Positions 33,355 through 44,567 of a stretch of 49,272 bases of DNA are shown here, one piece after another. The stretch is taken from positions 1 to 49,272 of the forward strand of contig NZ_MRCE01000046.1 of the NCBI RefSeq assembly GCF_001904725.1, given 5' to 3'. The notes under the pieces are model-generated. The model saw only the letters and a program-made list of their open reading frames with translations. It ran no database searches and was not told where the DNA came from. The DNA is from Phormidium ambiguum IAM M-71. GTDB taxonomy: Bacteria; Cyanobacteriota; Cyanobacteriia; Cyanobacteriales; Aerosakkonemataceae. Position 1 is the first letter of the stretch; each line of letters opens with the position of its first letter. The translations under genes were made by a program, and so were the position numbers.

Positions 33355-35991
33355 ATGCCTGCATCCCTTCCATATCTTAGCGGTAGCGAAATTCGACAAA
33401 AGTTCCTCAACTTCTTTGCCCAAAAAGGACATCAAATTTTGCCTAGCGCCTCTTTAGTCCCGGAAGATCCCACTGTTTTGTTAACTATTGCTGGGATGCT
33501 ACCCTTTAAGCCGATTTTTTTGGGACAGAGAACTCCCGAATTTCCTCGCGCTACTACATCACAAAAGTGTATTCGGACTAACGATATTGAAAATGTCGGG
33601 CGTACCGCAAGGCATCATACTTTTTTTGAGATGCTAGGTAATTTTAGCTTTGGAGATTATTTTAAAGAACAAGCGATCGCTTATGCCTGGGAACTCTCTA
33701 CAACAGTTTTTGGTTTACCTAAAGAACGCATTGCTGTTAGCGTGTTTGAAGAAGATGACGAAGCTTTGGCAATTTGGCGGGATCGAATAGGCGTACCAGA
33801 AAAGCGAATTAAACGCATGGGCGCAGATGATAACTTTTGGAATTCCGGCCCAACTGGACCATGTGGCCCTTGTTCAGAATTATATTACGATTTTCATCCC
33901 GAACGCGGTGACGATGAGATCGATCTAAACGATGATTCTCGATTTATTGAATTTTATAACCTGGTTTTCATGCAATATAACCAGGATGCTGAGGGTAATT
34001 TAACTCCCTTAAAAAGCAAGAATATTGACACCGGAATGGGATTGGAAAGAATGGCGCAAATCCTCCAAGGTGTTCCTAATAATTATGAAACAGATTTGAT
34101 TTTTCCGATTATCAAAACGGCAGCAGAAATCGCGGGCATTGATTACGCCAAAGCTGATGAAAAAACCAAGGTTTCTTTAAAAGTAATTGGCGATCACGTT
34201 CGTTCCGTCGTTCACATGATTGCTGATGAAATTCGGGCATCAAATATTGGGCGCGGTTATGTTTTGCGGCGGTTAATTCGTCGGGTAGTTCGTCATGGTA
34301 GATTGATAGGAATTTCGTCAGAATTTACTCCGAAAGTTGCAGAAACTGCGATCGCTCTTTCTGAATCAGCTTACCCCAACGTGCGGCAAAGAGAAACCAC
34401 AATTAAAGCGGAATTGCAAAGGGAAGAAAATCGCTTCTTAAAAACTTTGGCAAGGGGTGAAAAACTGCTGGAAGAAACTATTGAAAGAGTTAAAAAAGCA
34501 GGGAAAACAGAAATTCCTGGAAATGATGCTTTTACCCTTTATGATACTTACGGTTTTCCCTTAGAACTCACTCAAGAAATTGCTGAAGAAGAGGGATTAA
34601 CGATAGATTTACTTGGGTATGAAGCGGCGATGAAGGAACAAACAACGCGATCGCAATCGGCCCACGAAACTATAGACTTAACTGTACAAGGTTCTCTGGA
34701 TAAATTGGCTGAAAATATCCACGCCACTCAGTTTTTAGGTTATACCGAAGCGGTAGCTAATGCTAAAGTTGAAGTGCTGCTTATCGATGGTGAGGCAGTA
34801 GAAGAAGCGGAAGCAGGCAGCGAAATTCAAATTGTTTTGGATCGGACTCCATTTTATGCTGAATCTGGCGGACAAATTGGCGATCGCGGTACAATTAGCG
34901 GCTATGGTTCGATCGTTAGCATTCACGATGTGAAAAAAGAATCAGATTTCTTTGTGCATTTTGGTCGGATTGAAAGAGGTAGTTTACGAGTAGGAGATAG
35001 CGTCAACGCGCAGATCGATCGATCTTGCCGTCGGCGCGTGCAAGCTAATCACAGCGCTACCCATTTGTTACAAGCTGCATTGAAGAAAATTGTCGATGAT
35101 TCTATCTCTCAAGCAGGTTCTTTGGTAGCATTCGATCGCTTACGCTTCGACTTCAATTGTTCCCGTGCTTTAACTTTAGCAGAAATCCAACAAGTTGAAG
35201 AATTAGTTAACACTTGGATCGCTGAAGCACACGCCGGAGTTGTGGAAGTTTTGCCCATAGCAGAAGCCAAAGCGAAAGGTGCGATCGCCATGTTTGGGGA
35301 AAAATATGGGGAAGAAGTTAGAGTGTTAGATTTTGGAGTTTCGATGGAACTTTGTGGCGGAACTCATGTTAATAACACTGCTGAAATTGGGGTGTTTAAA
35401 ATTATCTCAGAAACAGGTGTAGCTGCCGGAATTAGACGCATTGAAGCAGTTGCAGGGCCAGCAGTGTTAGAATACTTAAATCTACGGGATAAGGTAGTGC
35501 GAGAATTGAGCGATCGCTTTAAAGCAAAACCCGAAGAAATTCCCGAAAGAATCACCAACTTACAAAACGAACTAAAAGCGACTCAAAAGGAATTAGAAAC
35601 CTTAAAAGGCGAATTAGCAATTACCAAATCCGATCAATTATTATCTCAAGCAGAAACAGTCGGCGAATTTCAAATCCTAGTAGCTGAAATCCCAAATGTT
35701 GATGCTGAATCATTAAAAACTGCCGCCGAAAGACTACAGCAAAAATTAGGTGAAGCAGCCGTAATTTTAGCTTCCAGTCCTGAACCACAAAAGGTAAATT
35801 TCGTAGCAGTTTTTAGTCCAAAAGTCAATAAAAAAGGCTTACAAGCTGGCAAATTTATCGGACAAATCGCCAAAATTTGCGGTGGCGGTGGCGGTGGCAG
35901 ACCAAATTTAGCCCAAGCAGGTGGACGAGATGCCACAAAATTAACAGAAGCCTTAGAAACTGCTCGTAAACAATTACGAGAAGGATTGTAA
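33355..35991 (+). CDS. alaS: Alanine--tRNA ligase
   Basis: 878 residues from the ATG at 33355. A TTG at 33307 adds 16 residues encoded by the inverted repeat and is rejected. The class II catalytic core shows [37 protein letters not shown] (motif 2 region) and [13 protein letters not shown] (motif 3). The editing domain holds HSATHLL and CGGTHV zinc ligands, and the C-Ala domain ends with [16 protein letters not shown]. It charges tRNA-Ala and clears serine and glycine mischarging. Confidence 0.97.
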   Translation: MPASLPYLSGSEIRQKFLNFFAQKGHQILPSASLVPEDPTVLLTIAGMLPFKPIFLGQRTPEFPRATTSQKCIRTNDIENVGRTARHHTFFEMLGNFSFGDYFKEQAIAYAWELSTTVFGLPKERIAVSVFEEDDEALAIWRDRIGVPEKRIKRMGADDNFWNSGPTGPCGPCSELYYDFHPERGDDEIDLNDDSRFIEFYNLVFMQYNQDAEGNLTPLKSKNIDTGMGLERMAQILQGVPNNYETDLIFPIIKTAAEIAGIDYAKADEKTKVSLKVIGDHVRSVVHMIADEIRASNIGRGYVLRRLIRRVVRHGRLIGISSEFTPKVAETAIALSESAYPNVRQRETTIKAELQREENRFLKTLARGEKLLEETIERVKKAGKTEIPGNDAFTLYDTYGFPLELTQEIAEEEGLTIDLLGYEAAMKEQTTRSQSAHETIDLTVQGSLDKLAENIHATQFLGYTEAVANAKVEVLLIDGEAVEEAEAGSEIQIVLDRTPFYAESGGQIGDRGTISGYGSIVSIHDVKKESDFFVHFGRIERGSLRVGDSVNAQIDRSCRRRVQANHSATHLLQAALKKIVDDSISQAGSLVAFDRLRFDFNCSRALTLAEIQQVEELVNTWIAEAHAGVVEVLPIAEAKAKGAIAMFGEKYGEEVRVLDFGVSMELCGGTHVNNTAEIGVFKIISETGVAAGIRRIEAVAGPAVLEYLNLRDKVVRELSDRFKAKPEEIPERITNLQNELKATQKELETLKGELAITKSDQLLSQAETVGEFQILVAEIPNVDAESLKTAAERLQQKLGEAAVILASSPEPQKVNFVAVFSPKVNKKGLQAGKFIGQIAKICGGGGGGRPNLAQAGGRDATKLTEALETARKQLREGL

Positions 35992-36018
35992 ATTAGGATC
36001 TGTTCACAAATTTAGGAA

Positions 36019-36056
36019 GCCAGAAGGCAGAAAGCTTTTCCCCTTCTGCCTCTGGC
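36019..36056 (+). terminator. Hairpin after alaS made of heptamer-like sequence
   Basis: GCCAGAAGGCAGAA (36019-36032) pairs with CTTCTGCCTCTGGC (about 36043-36056) with one bulge. It resembles two opposed AGAAGGC units. No T-run follows. Confidence 0.5.
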
Positions 36057-36299
36057 GAAAGCAAGTTAGTTGAGTTAGTATATAAATTTGTAATTTAATT
36101 GCTTATCAGATCGAAGCATTTACTTAAAAGTAAAGTTACATTCTTCCCCCGTTTGACATATTGGCAGTAAGGCTTAAATTAGAGAAAATTAAAACCATTG
36201 GCAACTTGCGATCTACCTATTAGCAGATAGCCGATCTAGCTTACCTGCAAAAATTCAGCTAAATTGGAAATCAGCTGAGTTGCCTTTGTAGTTTTGGTA

Positions 36300-36716
36300 A
36301 TGTTTACAGCAAACTCAGCAAGTATGAACTATTCCAAGATGAGAGCGTCAAACAAAATTTGGATTTTTGCTTGTTGCATCTACTTAGGTTTTTTAATTGT
36401 TATTTCTACTTCTGCATCTTTAAAAAGTTTTGCATATCTATTAAAAAGTATCCCTTTCGCTGATACATTTCTGCATTTTTTATTACTAGGAATAGCAAGT
36501 TTTTTGAGTCATTTAGCCTTGAATAAACGCTATGTAATGGTATTTGGGATACTTTTTCCCCAAGCTCCGTTAATTATAGCTATCTGTTGTATAGTAGATG
36601 AAATACTGCAAACACTTTCACCCAAAGGAACTGCCAGTATTTTAGACTTAATCGCTGACTTGGCTGGAATTGTATTGTTTTATTGTTTGGCCGAAAAGGT
36701 AAAATTGAAGCATTGA
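36300..36716 (+). CDS. VanZ family membrane protein
   Basis: About 138 residues with four hydrophobic stretches. The VanZ pattern is present: DTFLHFLLLGIASFL, then VDEILQTLSPKGTASILDLI, ADLAG, with conserved D/E, Q and D...G positions. VanZ proteins are small membrane proteins of uncertain role, named from glycopeptide resistance. The start is uncertain among TTG 36294, ATG 36300, ATG 36324 and ATG 36339; no clear ribosome-binding site decides it. Confidence 0.8.
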   Translation: MFTANSASMNYSKMRASNKIWIFACCIYLGFLIVISTSASLKSFAYLLKSIPFADTFLHFLLLGIASFLSHLALNKRYVMVFGILFPQAPLIIAICCIVDEILQTLSPKGTASILDLIADLAGIVLFYCLAEKVKLKH

Positions 36717-36733
36717 TCGGGAGATGAAATATT

Positions 36734-37150
36734 ATGAAATGTCCTGCTTGTGGTAATGAATTAACTCAGAAATTAGCTGGAAATATCATGGTTGATGCCT
36801 GCGAGGGTGGTTGTGGGGGGATTTGGTTTGACAGATTTGAATTGGACAAAGTAGATAACTTGGAAGAACAAGAAGGAGAAAGTCTGCTCAACATTACGAA
36901 AAGTCCAGAAGTAGAAGTAAATCCCAATTTGAGAAGATACTGTCCTAAGTGTTCCAATCTGCCAATGATGCGGCATTATTACAGTATTAAAAGACAAGTT
37001 TTAGTCGATCAATGTCCTGGCTGTGGAGGTTTTTGGTTAGATGCAGGAGAGTTGGCAGAAATTCGCAGTCAGTTTAGTACGGAAATGGAAAAAGAGATTG
37101 TGACCGATCAATATATTGCTAATATTGTTGGTAAATATATTGGAAGATGA
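36734..37150 (+). CDS. zf-TFIIB-type zinc-ribbon protein
   Basis: 138 residues with two related zinc ribbons: CPACGNEL...CEGGCGGIWFDRFEL and CPKCSNLP...CPGCGGFWLDAGEL. The duplicated C-x2-C ... C-x(2-3)-C-G-G-(I/F)-W-(F/L)-D pattern is the zf-TFIIB (COG3809) signature. Function is unknown. Its start lies 17 bases after the VanZ gene, so the two are probably cotranscribed. Confidence 0.9.
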   Translation: MKCPACGNELTQKLAGNIMVDACEGGCGGIWFDRFELDKVDNLEEQEGESLLNITKSPEVEVNPNLRRYCPKCSNLPMMRHYYSIKRQVLVDQCPGCGGFWLDAGELAEIRSQFSTEMEKEIVTDQYIANIVGKYIGR

Positions 37151-37325
37151 AATAAAGGAATTTTGGGTAGAAAGTATAGCAGTGTTTAGTCAGTAAGTTG
37201 GCAGCCGAGACGAAAATTTCTGGTCGGGAATAAGGTAAATAAGTTGCGGAAAACCGTTTATCATTAGGAGGATACAAAAGGTAAAATAGAAGCCAATTCT
37301 CAAGAAAGCTGCAATTTATTAACCC

Positions 37326-38804
37326 ATGAGTACAGCTGCTCCAGCTAAAACTACCTACGAAGCCATTATTGGTTTAGAAACCCATTGTCAACTGAGTACT
37401 GCGACCAAAATTTTCTGTAATTGTTCTACTAAATTTGGTGCAGCGCCAAACGAAAATGTTTGCCCTATTTGTATGGGGATGCCAGGAGTATTACCAGTGC
37501 TGAATCAGAAAGTGCTGGAATATGCCGTCAAAGCTGGTTTAGCCCTAAATGCGGAAATTGCGACCTATAGCAAGTTCGATCGCAAACAGTACTTCTATCC
37601 CGACTTACCAAAGAATTATCAAATATCTCAATACGACTTGCCAATTTGTGAACATGGTTGGTTAGAAATTGAGTTAGTTGATGAAGAAGGTAACGCCACG
37701 CGGAAAAAGATTGGTATTACCCGTCTGCACATGGAAGAAGATGCAGGTAAGTTAGTTCACGCCGGAAGCGATCGCCTTTCTGGTTCTACCTATTCCTTAG
37801 TTGACTTCAACCGTACAGGCGTTCCTTTATTAGAAATTGTCTCCGAACCAGATATGCGATCGGGACAAGAAGCGGCGGAATATGCTCAAGAATTACGCCG
37901 AATCATGCGTTATCTCGGAGTCAGCGACGGGAATATGCAAGAAGGTTCCCTGCGTTGTGATGTTAACGTTTCCGTGCGTCCAGTTGGGCAAAAAGAATTT
38001 GGCACTAAAGTCGAAATTAAAAATATGAACTCCTTTAGTGCGATTCAAAGAGCGATCGATTATGAAATAGAAAGACAAACTTCCGCACTCGAAGCCGGAG
38101 AAAAAATCGTTCAAGAAACCCGCCTTTGGGAAGAAGGAAGTCAAAGAACCGTTAGTATGCGAACCAAAGAAGGTTCCAGCGACTATCGCTACTTCCCCGA
38201 ACCCGATCTCGCACCTTTAGAAGTTTCCGCCGAACAAAAGCAAAATTGGAAAGAGGAATTACCCGAATTACCAGCCGCCAAACGCCACCGTTACGAAACT
38301 GAGTTGGGACTTTCCCCTTATGATGCAAGAGTTCTGACAGACGATCGCGCCGTAGCCGAATATTTTGAAACCACAGTCGCTCATGGCGCTAGTCCCAAAC
38401 AAGCCGCAAACTGGGTCATGGGTGATATTACGGCCTATCTGAACAATGAAAAACTCAGTATTACCGAGATCGCATTGCAACCAACTACCCTTGCCGAACT
38501 CATCTCCTTAATCGAAGATAAAACCATCAGCGGCAAGATTGCTAAAGAAATTCTGCCCGAACTACTGAAAAAAGGCGGCTCAGTTAAAGAAATGGTCAAG
38601 GATAAAGGATTAATCTCCGATCCCGCCGTTTTAGAGTCTTTAATTGATAAAATCCTCGCCGCCAATCCCAAAGAGTTGGAACAATACCGCAACGGTAAAA
38701 CCAAGCTACTCGGCTTCTTCGTCGGACAAATGATGAAAGAAACCTCCGGTCGCGCTGACCCCCAACTCACCAACCAACTCCTCGCCAAGAAGTTGCAATC
38801 TTGA
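37326..38804 (+). CDS. gatB: Aspartyl/glutamyl-tRNA amidotransferase subunit B
   Basis: 492 residues. [20 protein letters not shown] at the N-terminus, [15 protein letters not shown], the [14 protein letters not shown] segment and the C-terminal Yqey/tail domain ([20 protein letters not shown]) define GatB. It binds mischarged Glu-tRNA-Gln and Asp-tRNA-Asn and carries out phosphorylation and transamidation with GatA and GatC, which are elsewhere. GatB is expected in cyanobacteria because they lack GlnRS. Confidence 0.97.
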   Translation: MSTAAPAKTTYEAIIGLETHCQLSTATKIFCNCSTKFGAAPNENVCPICMGMPGVLPVLNQKVLEYAVKAGLALNAEIATYSKFDRKQYFYPDLPKNYQISQYDLPICEHGWLEIELVDEEGNATRKKIGITRLHMEEDAGKLVHAGSDRLSGSTYSLVDFNRTGVPLLEIVSEPDMRSGQEAAEYAQELRRIMRYLGVSDGNMQEGSLRCDVNVSVRPVGQKEFGTKVEIKNMNSFSAIQRAIDYEIERQTSALEAGEKIVQETRLWEEGSQRTVSMRTKEGSSDYRYFPEPDLAPLEVSAEQKQNWKEELPELPAAKRHRYETELGLSPYDARVLTDDRAVAEYFETTVAHGASPKQAANWVMGDITAYLNNEKLSITEIALQPTTLAELISLIEDKTISGKIAKEILPELLKKGGSVKEMVKDKGLISDPAVLESLIDKILAANPKELEQYRNGKTKLLGFFVGQMMKETSGRADPQLTNQLLAKKLQS

Positions 38805-38849
38805 TAACTTCTTTACGAAATTCCAACCAAACTTCATAAAAATCTTAAA

Positions 38850-38868
38850 AAAGGGGTGTCACCCCTCA
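38850..38868 (+). promoter_or_regulatory. Small hairpin AGGGGTgtcACCCCT after gatB
   Basis: AGGGGT (38852-38857) and ACCCCT (38861-38866) form a 6-bp stem with a 3-base loop, preceded by A-rich sequence. A weak terminator for either strand is possible. Confidence 0.4.
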
Positions 38869-38913
38869 TCCCCATAATGGTATATTGATGTAAGTAGATG
38901 CACCCTGATGATC

Positions 38914-38950
38914 GGGAGAGTCGTTATCCAAGCGGCTCCCCTTTTTTTTT
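38914..38950 (+). terminator. Rho-independent terminator after gatB
   Basis: GGG and AGTCG (38914-38923) pair with CGGCT and CCC (38933-38940) around a two-base bulge and are followed by nine T residues. Since it lies about 110 bases past gatB and follows a TATATT box (38881-38886), it might also end a short RNA. Confidence 0.75.
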
Positions 38951-39045
38951 GGCGATCGCACTTTCGAGCATGGTCGAACGGAAGAAAAGCAACGGTTTGG
39001 CGTTGTTTACTTCACTTACGATTTAGGTTTCGCTTGCCTAGTGCA

Positions 39046-39071
39046 AGAAGGCAGAAGGCAGAAGGCAGAAG
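39046..39071. repeat. AGAAGGC heptamer array
   Basis: Three to four heptamers between gatB and the histidine kinase. Confidence 0.85.
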
Positions 39072-39152
39072 TGAAGAAGGCTGTTTATTCAGCTTTTAAG
39101 AAGTTTTCAACTGCTCAATCATTTCTACCGTGCTGCACTAGTTTGAGTTTTT

Positions 39153-42100
39153 CTAAGACAGCAGCCCCAGAATTGCTGCGACTAGAGTTTCGGGTTCGAT
39201 CGGTTTCGCTAAATGTTCTTGGAATCCTACAGCCAATGCTTGCTGCTGATTAAAATCCCCCGCGTATGCAGTTAGGGCAATTGCAGGGATTTGCCCACCT
39301 TGTTCTGGCGCTAAAGCCCTAACTTGCTGGATTAACATATAGCCATCCATGTCTGGCATTCCGATATCGCTGAGTAAGATATCTGGTTGCGATCGAATTA
39401 ACGTTGTTAATGCTTCATTAGCAGTTGTGGCAGCAATCACCTGTGCTCCAGCTTGCTCTAACACAAAAGCGACAAACTCCCGCGAATCCGGTTCATCATC
39501 CACGATTAGCACTTGAATCCCTTTTAAATCAGGGGATGACTCTGAGGATCGATCGCTCTGATTAGTAATTGCTGGGATGGGCATGAGCGGTAACTTAATA
39601 GTAAAAGTTGCACCCATTCCCACCCCTGGACTTTCAACCTTAACTGTACCCCCATGCAGTTCGACTAGATGACGCACGATCGCTAATCCTAACCCCAGTC
39701 CACCAAACTTTCTCGTTGTTGTAGCGTTAGCTTGGCGGAAGTAGTCAAACACGAATGGTAAAAAATTCGGTGGGATTCCCACGCCGTTATCATTGACCGT
39801 AATCTGAGCGTAAGTTGTCATTAGTTGTTTGTCATCAGTCTTTTGCTCTTGCGGATTCACCAATGACAGATTAATTTCCACCCGTCCGCCTTCTGGCGTG
39901 AACTTAACCGCATTAGAAAGCAGATTCCAAATCACCTGTTGTAAGCGGGTGGAATCACCTAATACCATTAATTGTGGATTTTGGTATTCCGCTTCTAAAA
40001 TCGTCGATCGCAAATCGATCGACTTGGCTTCGGCTGCTAGCCTTACCGTTTCCATTGCTCCCCGAATCACAGAGACGAGATTGACGGAATACACATTGAG
40101 GTTAAGTTTACCTTGGAGAATCCGGGATACATCCAAGAGGTCTTCAATCAGTTCCGATTGCAATTTGGCATTGCGCTCGATCGTAGAGAGAGCTTGTAAA
40201 GTCTTCGCTTCGTCTAACTTGCGACTCTTGAGCAACTTAGACCAGCCAAGGATAGGATTGAGGGGCGATCGCAATTCATGGGATAACACCGCCAAAAACT
40301 CGTCTTTGACTCGATTAGCCGCTTGCGCTTCTTCCCGCAATGCTTCCGCTGCTGCTCGCGCTTGCTGCTCTGCTTCGTAGAGTCGGGCATTTTCCACCGC
40401 TACCGATGCCATTTGTGCCAACTGCACTAGAATCGATTCGTCAGCTTGGGTAAACTCGCCTTCGTATTTGTCCGAAAGCTGGATTAACCCTATATTCTTT
40501 CCGTCTCGTCCAACTAGGGGTGCTGCTAACCAACCGCGAAGGGGAGGGTGCTTGTCTGCTGCTTTGCCGAAACCTTTCCAGCGGGGATGGGTTTCCAATT
40601 CAGCGTGGGTCAACCGCATTGGGCGATTGAGATGGCAAACACAGGTATAAATCCCAGAGCCATCAGGTCTTTCTTTATAGTCTCGCCAAGCTGCATACTT
40701 ATCCGACAGGTAAATGCAGTCGATCGCCTGTGCCCAGTTTTGATCGATCGTCATACTAGTGACAGACTGGTGAGTACCAATAATTGATGCGGCTTGATTG
40801 GTAATTACTTGCAAAACCTCTTCCACTGAAAGTGCCGAATTCATTGCTAGTGCGGCGCTAGTAAGTCCCTGCAACTGGTTGGTATAGTGTCGTTCGTTAG
40901 CCAGGAGTTGTTCGCGTTCGGCTTCGGCTTGTCTGCGTTGGCTAATATCCCGAATCAGCCAACGAACTCCAACGATTTGTCCTTGAGCATCGCAAACGGC
41001 AGTCCCCGCGATCGCCACTGGAATCAGATCCTCTCCTCCAGAACGTTGTAGGCTGAATTCATCAGTTTGCAGCTTTTGTACCCCTGATTGCTGATGCAAC
41101 TCGTAAAGCAAATTTCGGAAGGCTCGACGGTCTGGCTGTGAGATATAAATTGCTAAGGGTGTATTGACTAAATAGTGTTGCTCTATAGCGATTAAAGCTG
41201 CTATCGCCTGGTTTGCCTCCTGAATCATTCCTGTGGCATCGGTGACAACATAACCATCGGGTGCAAAATTAAACAGGTCTTGGTAACGTTGTCTTTCTAC
41301 TTCCGCTAATTCACGAGCAATTGCCAATTCTTCATTCTGTTGACGTAGCTCTTCTTCTCTAATCTGAAGATTTTCTAAAGTGAATAGCAAGGTTTGATTA
41401 ACTTGCTCCAATTGATTTGCCTGCTGCCTTAAAGCATTATGGGCTTGTTCCAGTGTCTTTTCCGCCTGCTTGCGATCGCTGATGTCGTTGAAGAGAACTG
41501 CCACTTGGCGATCGTGCGGTTCGCCGATGCGAAAAGCGAAAACATCGTAAAAACGCCCTAGTTCATTGGCGGAGTTTTCAAACCGTGCGGGCACGCCTGT
41601 TAGCGCAATTTCCCCATAAATCTCAAACCAGTGTGTTTCGTGCTGCGGCGCGAATTCGCGCATTGTTTTGCCAATCGCGTCCACAAGTCCGGTGTGTTTT
41701 TCAAATGCCGGATTAGTTTCCAGAAAGCGGTAATCATTAGCTTTTCCGGTTTCATCAAATAAAACTTCGATTAGGCAAAAGCCTTCATCAATCGAATTGA
41801 ACAGCTTGTGGTATTTTTCTTCCGATTCCTGCAATTTCTCTTGAGCTTGTTTGCGTTCGTTTTCGCTCCGTCTTCGTTCCTCTTCCAGGCGCATCCGATC
41901 GGTGATGTCCCGCGAGATACACAGCAATTGTTCGATTTGCCCTTGTGCATTGCGAATCGGACTAATTTTGCTATCCCAAAATTTGGGTTCGCCTTTCAGG
42001 GTGGGACAATATCCTTGAAAGGTGCAAACTTCGCCTGCTCTTGCCCGATCGATCGCCTCAATTATCACTTCCCGATCGGCATTTTGCCAAAATTCTGCCC

Positions 42101-42869
42101 AAGGCTTATTCAGGAAGGGGGTTATATCCTGAATGCCCAGCAATGCTTGCCCCCCTTGACTCATGAACCGAATTCGCCCTTCTAAGTCCAACACTTTGAT
42201 GCAATCATCGCTACTGTCGAGGATCTGCTGATTCATTTCCTCACTTTGACGCAATGCTTTTTCTGCCTTCTGTTGCAACTGCTGCATAGTGTACAGCGCA
42301 GAAGCGGTAAAGCCTCCCAAACTCATCATTAACCGCCGATCCTCGGCATCAAAGTGACGCGCCCGATCGTGGGATGAAATCCACAGCGTACCCAAAGCTC
42401 GATCGTTAACGGATAAAGGAATTATCAAGGCTTCAACGAAGGGAAACTGGGGATGAGCCAAGTAGGTGAAATAGCGTTCGGGATAGCTGTATAGCTGGGG
42501 TTGATTAAGAGCAAGAGTTGTACCACAAGGACTAAAATTGCTTGGGATTGTAGTTTGTTCTAACGATTCTAGTTTTCCGGCGATCGCTACCCAACGTAAG
42601 ACCGATTCCTCATCGCCTACAGTTTCAAGTAAACTAACTCCGACTGTATCGGCTCGACAAAGATCCAGCGCCATCCGAACCAGATTTTTTAATAAGGACT
42701 GTGGCTCATCTGTCAAGTGTTGAGCAAGGGTGCGAAGTGCTTCGTTCTCAGCTGCTAAATCAGGCTCTCGCGCCGAGCGACTTGCCAGTACTTCTGTGAT
42801 GAGAACATCCGCTTCGGTGATTGTCTGACAATTTTGAGGTGAATCAAAGCGTTGGAGGCTATCAGTCAT
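39153..42869 (-). CDS. Hybrid histidine kinase: GAF-PAS-PAS-PAS-GAF-HisKA-HATPase-REC
   Basis: 1238 residues, no transmembrane segments seen, so likely cytoplasmic. An N-terminal GAF domain (about 50-200), then three PAS/PAC domains (about 208-325, 345-470, 520-650) and a second GAF (about 665-830). The HisKA box is EFLAVLSHELRSPLNPILGW with the phosphorylated histidine, and HATPase motifs are WNLLSNAVKFT, NDNGVGIPP and GGLGLGLAIV. A C-terminal receiver (about 1115-1235) has VDDEPDSR and the acceptor in LLSDIGMPDMDG. Neither GAF shows an obvious chromophore cysteine pattern. The signal and output are unknown. Confidence 0.93.
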   Translation of the reverse strand: MTDSLQRFDSPQNCQTITEADVLITEVLASRSAREPDLAAENEALRTLAQHLTDEPQSLLKNLVRMALDLCRADTVGVSLLETVGDEESVLRWVAIAGKLESLEQTTIPSNFSPCGTTLALNQPQLYSYPERYFTYLAHPQFPFVEALIIPLSVNDRALGTLWISSHDRARHFDAEDRRLMMSLGGFTASALYTMQQLQQKAEKALRQSEEMNQQILDSSDDCIKVLDLEGRIRFMSQGGQALLGIQDITPFLNKPWAEFWQNADREVIIEAIDRARAGEVCTFQGYCPTLKGEPKFWDSKISPIRNAQGQIEQLLCISRDITDRMRLEEERRRSENERKQAQEKLQESEEKYHKLFNSIDEGFCLIEVLFDETGKANDYRFLETNPAFEKHTGLVDAIGKTMREFAPQHETHWFEIYGEIALTGVPARFENSANELGRFYDVFAFRIGEPHDRQVAVLFNDISDRKQAEKTLEQAHNALRQQANQLEQVNQTLLFTLENLQIREEELRQQNEELAIARELAEVERQRYQDLFNFAPDGYVVTDATGMIQEANQAIAALIAIEQHYLVNTPLAIYISQPDRRAFRNLLYELHQQSGVQKLQTDEFSLQRSGGEDLIPVAIAGTAVCDAQGQIVGVRWLIRDISQRRQAEAEREQLLANERHYTNQLQGLTSAALAMNSALSVEEVLQVITNQAASIIGTHQSVTSMTIDQNWAQAIDCIYLSDKYAAWRDYKERPDGSGIYTCVCHLNRPMRLTHAELETHPRWKGFGKAADKHPPLRGWLAAPLVGRDGKNIGLIQLSDKYEGEFTQADESILVQLAQMASVAVENARLYEAEQQARAAAEALREEAQAANRVKDEFLAVLSHELRSPLNPILGWSKLLKSRKLDEAKTLQALSTIERNAKLQSELIEDLLDVSRILQGKLNLNVYSVNLVSVIRGAMETVRLAAEAKSIDLRSTILEAEYQNPQLMVLGDSTRLQQVIWNLLSNAVKFTPEGGRVEINLSLVNPQEQKTDDKQLMTTYAQITVNDNGVGIPPNFLPFVFDYFRQANATTTRKFGGLGLGLAIVRHLVELHGGTVKVESPGVGMGATFTIKLPLMPIPAITNQSDRSSESSPDLKGIQVLIVDDEPDSREFVAFVLEQAGAQVIAATTANEALTTLIRSQPDILLSDIGMPDMDGYMLIQQVRALAPEQGGQIPAIALTAYAGDFNQQQALAVGFQEHLAKPIEPETLVAAILGLLS

Positions 42870-43179
42870 CAGTCTCCGTCCTCAATGGAAAAAGTATTCT
42901 GTGAGCAAATCTTTGCCTGCTTCGCTGATCTGAGCTAGCAAATACTCTATTTTTCCTCTGGAGGTTGGCTAACTCCGATCGATCGATCGCAGGCATAAAA
43001 TCTAAATTATTGTATCCGTAGTTATATATATCACCTGGTCTAAAGATTGTCTGTCCATCCCACGACATAAAGCGACTATGCCTCTGTGCGATCGGCAGGC
43101 TGCGCTAATGCCTTGTACCTTCTGCCTTTCCTGATATAATCGCCTCTCAAACAAGCAAAAGCTGTTTGGAGAAGAAAAA
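42870..43179. other. Intergenic region between divergent kinase and argJ
   Basis: About 310 bases that should carry both divergent promoters. A 68-codon frame at 42862-43068 on the minus strand shows no family features. The GATCGATCGATCG stretch near 42978 is a local HIP1-like run. No confident promoter or RNA seen. Confidence 0.55.
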
Positions 43180-44421
43180 ATGTCAGATTGGCGGGAAATA
43201 AGTGGTAGCATTACCGCACCCAGAGGGTATCGGGCGGCGGGAATTACGGCGGGATTGAAGGCTTCAGGATTGCCGGATTTAGCTTTAATTGTGTCGGATG
43301 AGGAGGCGATCGCAGCTGGAGTTTTTACCACCTCAGTTGTCCGAGCAGCACCAGTAGATTATTGTCGGCAAATATTGCAAACTAAACCTAGCGCCAAAGC
43401 AATTCTTTGCAATTCTGGGCAAGCTAACGCAGCAACAGGCGCACAAGGCATGGCTGACGCAGAAGAATGTGCCAAAGTACTCGGAGAAGCTTTAAATATT
43501 CCTTCAGACTCGATCTTACTTGCTTCTACTGGCGTAATCGGCCAAAGAATTAAGATGGATATCTTAAAAGCTGCCATTCCCCAATTAGTTGCTTCCGTCT
43601 CCGAAACAGGCGGAGACACAGCAGCTAGAGCAATTATGACTACCGATACAGTTCCGAAAACCATTGCTTTAGAAACTACCATAGATGGTCGTCCAGTGCG
43701 AATTGGCGGAATTGCCAAAGGTGCGGGGATGATTCATCCGAACATGGCGACAATGTTATCTTTCGTCACTTGCGATGCAGCGGTTTCTCCTTCTTTATGG
43801 CAAGCAATGTTGTCTCGCGCCGCTGATAAAACTTTTAACCAAATTACAGTGGATGGCGATACTAGCACTAATGACAGTTTAATTGCTTTGGCAAACGGTC
43901 AATCTCGCACTCCAGCAATTACGGAAATGAGTCCTGAAGCTGAGAAGTTAGAAGCAATGTTAACCGCAGTTTGTCAACATTTGGCGAAAGCAATGGCGCG
44001 GGATGGCGAAGGTGCAACTTGCTTAATTGAAGTTGTCGTTTCTGGTGCTTCGGACGATCGCGCAGCGCGTCAAGTTGCCAGAACGATCGCAGGTTCATCT
44101 TTAGTCAAATCTGCTATCTTTGGACGTGACCCAAATTGGGGTAGAATCGCGGCAGCGGCTGGTCGCGCAGGTGTACATTTCGACCAAAAAGATTTACAAA
44201 TCAAGTTAGGTAATTTCCTATTAATGGAAAATGGTCAGCCTTTAGCGTTCGATCGATCCGCCGCTAATGAATATCTCAAAAAAGCCGCTCAAGGCACCTT
44301 TTTAAAAGATGACACAGTGTTAATTTCTGTCAGCATTGGTAACGGGAATGGCTCTGGCAAAGCTTGGGGTTGTGACCTAAGTTACGATTATGTCAAGATT
44401 AACGCCGAATATACAACATAA
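43180..44421 (+). CDS. argJ: Bifunctional ornithine acetyltransferase/N-acetylglutamate synthase
   Basis: 413 residues. ArgJ precursors cleave themselves before a threonine, here in KGAGMIHPNMATMLSF (A-T bond, near residue 189). CNSGQANAATG, TVDGDTSTNDS and RDPNWGRIAAAAGRAG are family segments. It moves acetyl from N-acetylornithine to glutamate and may also use acetyl-CoA, in arginine synthesis. GGAGAAG precedes the ATG. A strong terminator follows. Confidence 0.97.
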   Translation: MSDWREISGSITAPRGYRAAGITAGLKASGLPDLALIVSDEEAIAAGVFTTSVVRAAPVDYCRQILQTKPSAKAILCNSGQANAATGAQGMADAEECAKVLGEALNIPSDSILLASTGVIGQRIKMDILKAAIPQLVASVSETGGDTAARAIMTTDTVPKTIALETTIDGRPVRIGGIAKGAGMIHPNMATMLSFVTCDAAVSPSLWQAMLSRAADKTFNQITVDGDTSTNDSLIALANGQSRTPAITEMSPEAEKLEAMLTAVCQHLAKAMARDGEGATCLIEVVVSGASDDRAARQVARTIAGSSLVKSAIFGRDPNWGRIAAAAGRAGVHFDQKDLQIKLGNFLLMENGQPLAFDRSAANEYLKKAAQGTFLKDDTVLISVSIGNGNGSGKAWGCDLSYDYVKINAEYTT

Positions 44422-44434
44422 CTAATTAAAAATG

Positions 44435-44475
44435 CGTTGTTGCGCTTAGCACTGAAGCACAACAACGTATTTTTA
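44435..44475 (+). terminator. Rho-independent terminator after argJ
   Basis: CGTTGTTG (44435-44442) and CAACAACG (44460-44467), with an inner GCTT/AAGC stem, followed by TATTTTTA. Confidence 0.88.
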
Positions 44476-44567
44476 CGCTAAAATACCAGTCGTTTTTTAA
44501 GTGTCAATCTAACTTTTGTTGTCACAGCTTTTCCCTTCTACCTTCTGCTCAAATCCATTATTTGAAC

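Noticed and set aside
38908-39099. Frames at 38908-39253 between gatB and the kinase
   Set aside because: They run through a terminator and the AGAAGGC array, and have no ribosome-binding site.
42862-43068. 68-codon frame upstream of the histidine kinase
   Set aside because: It lies in the expected promoter region between divergent genes and shows no family features.
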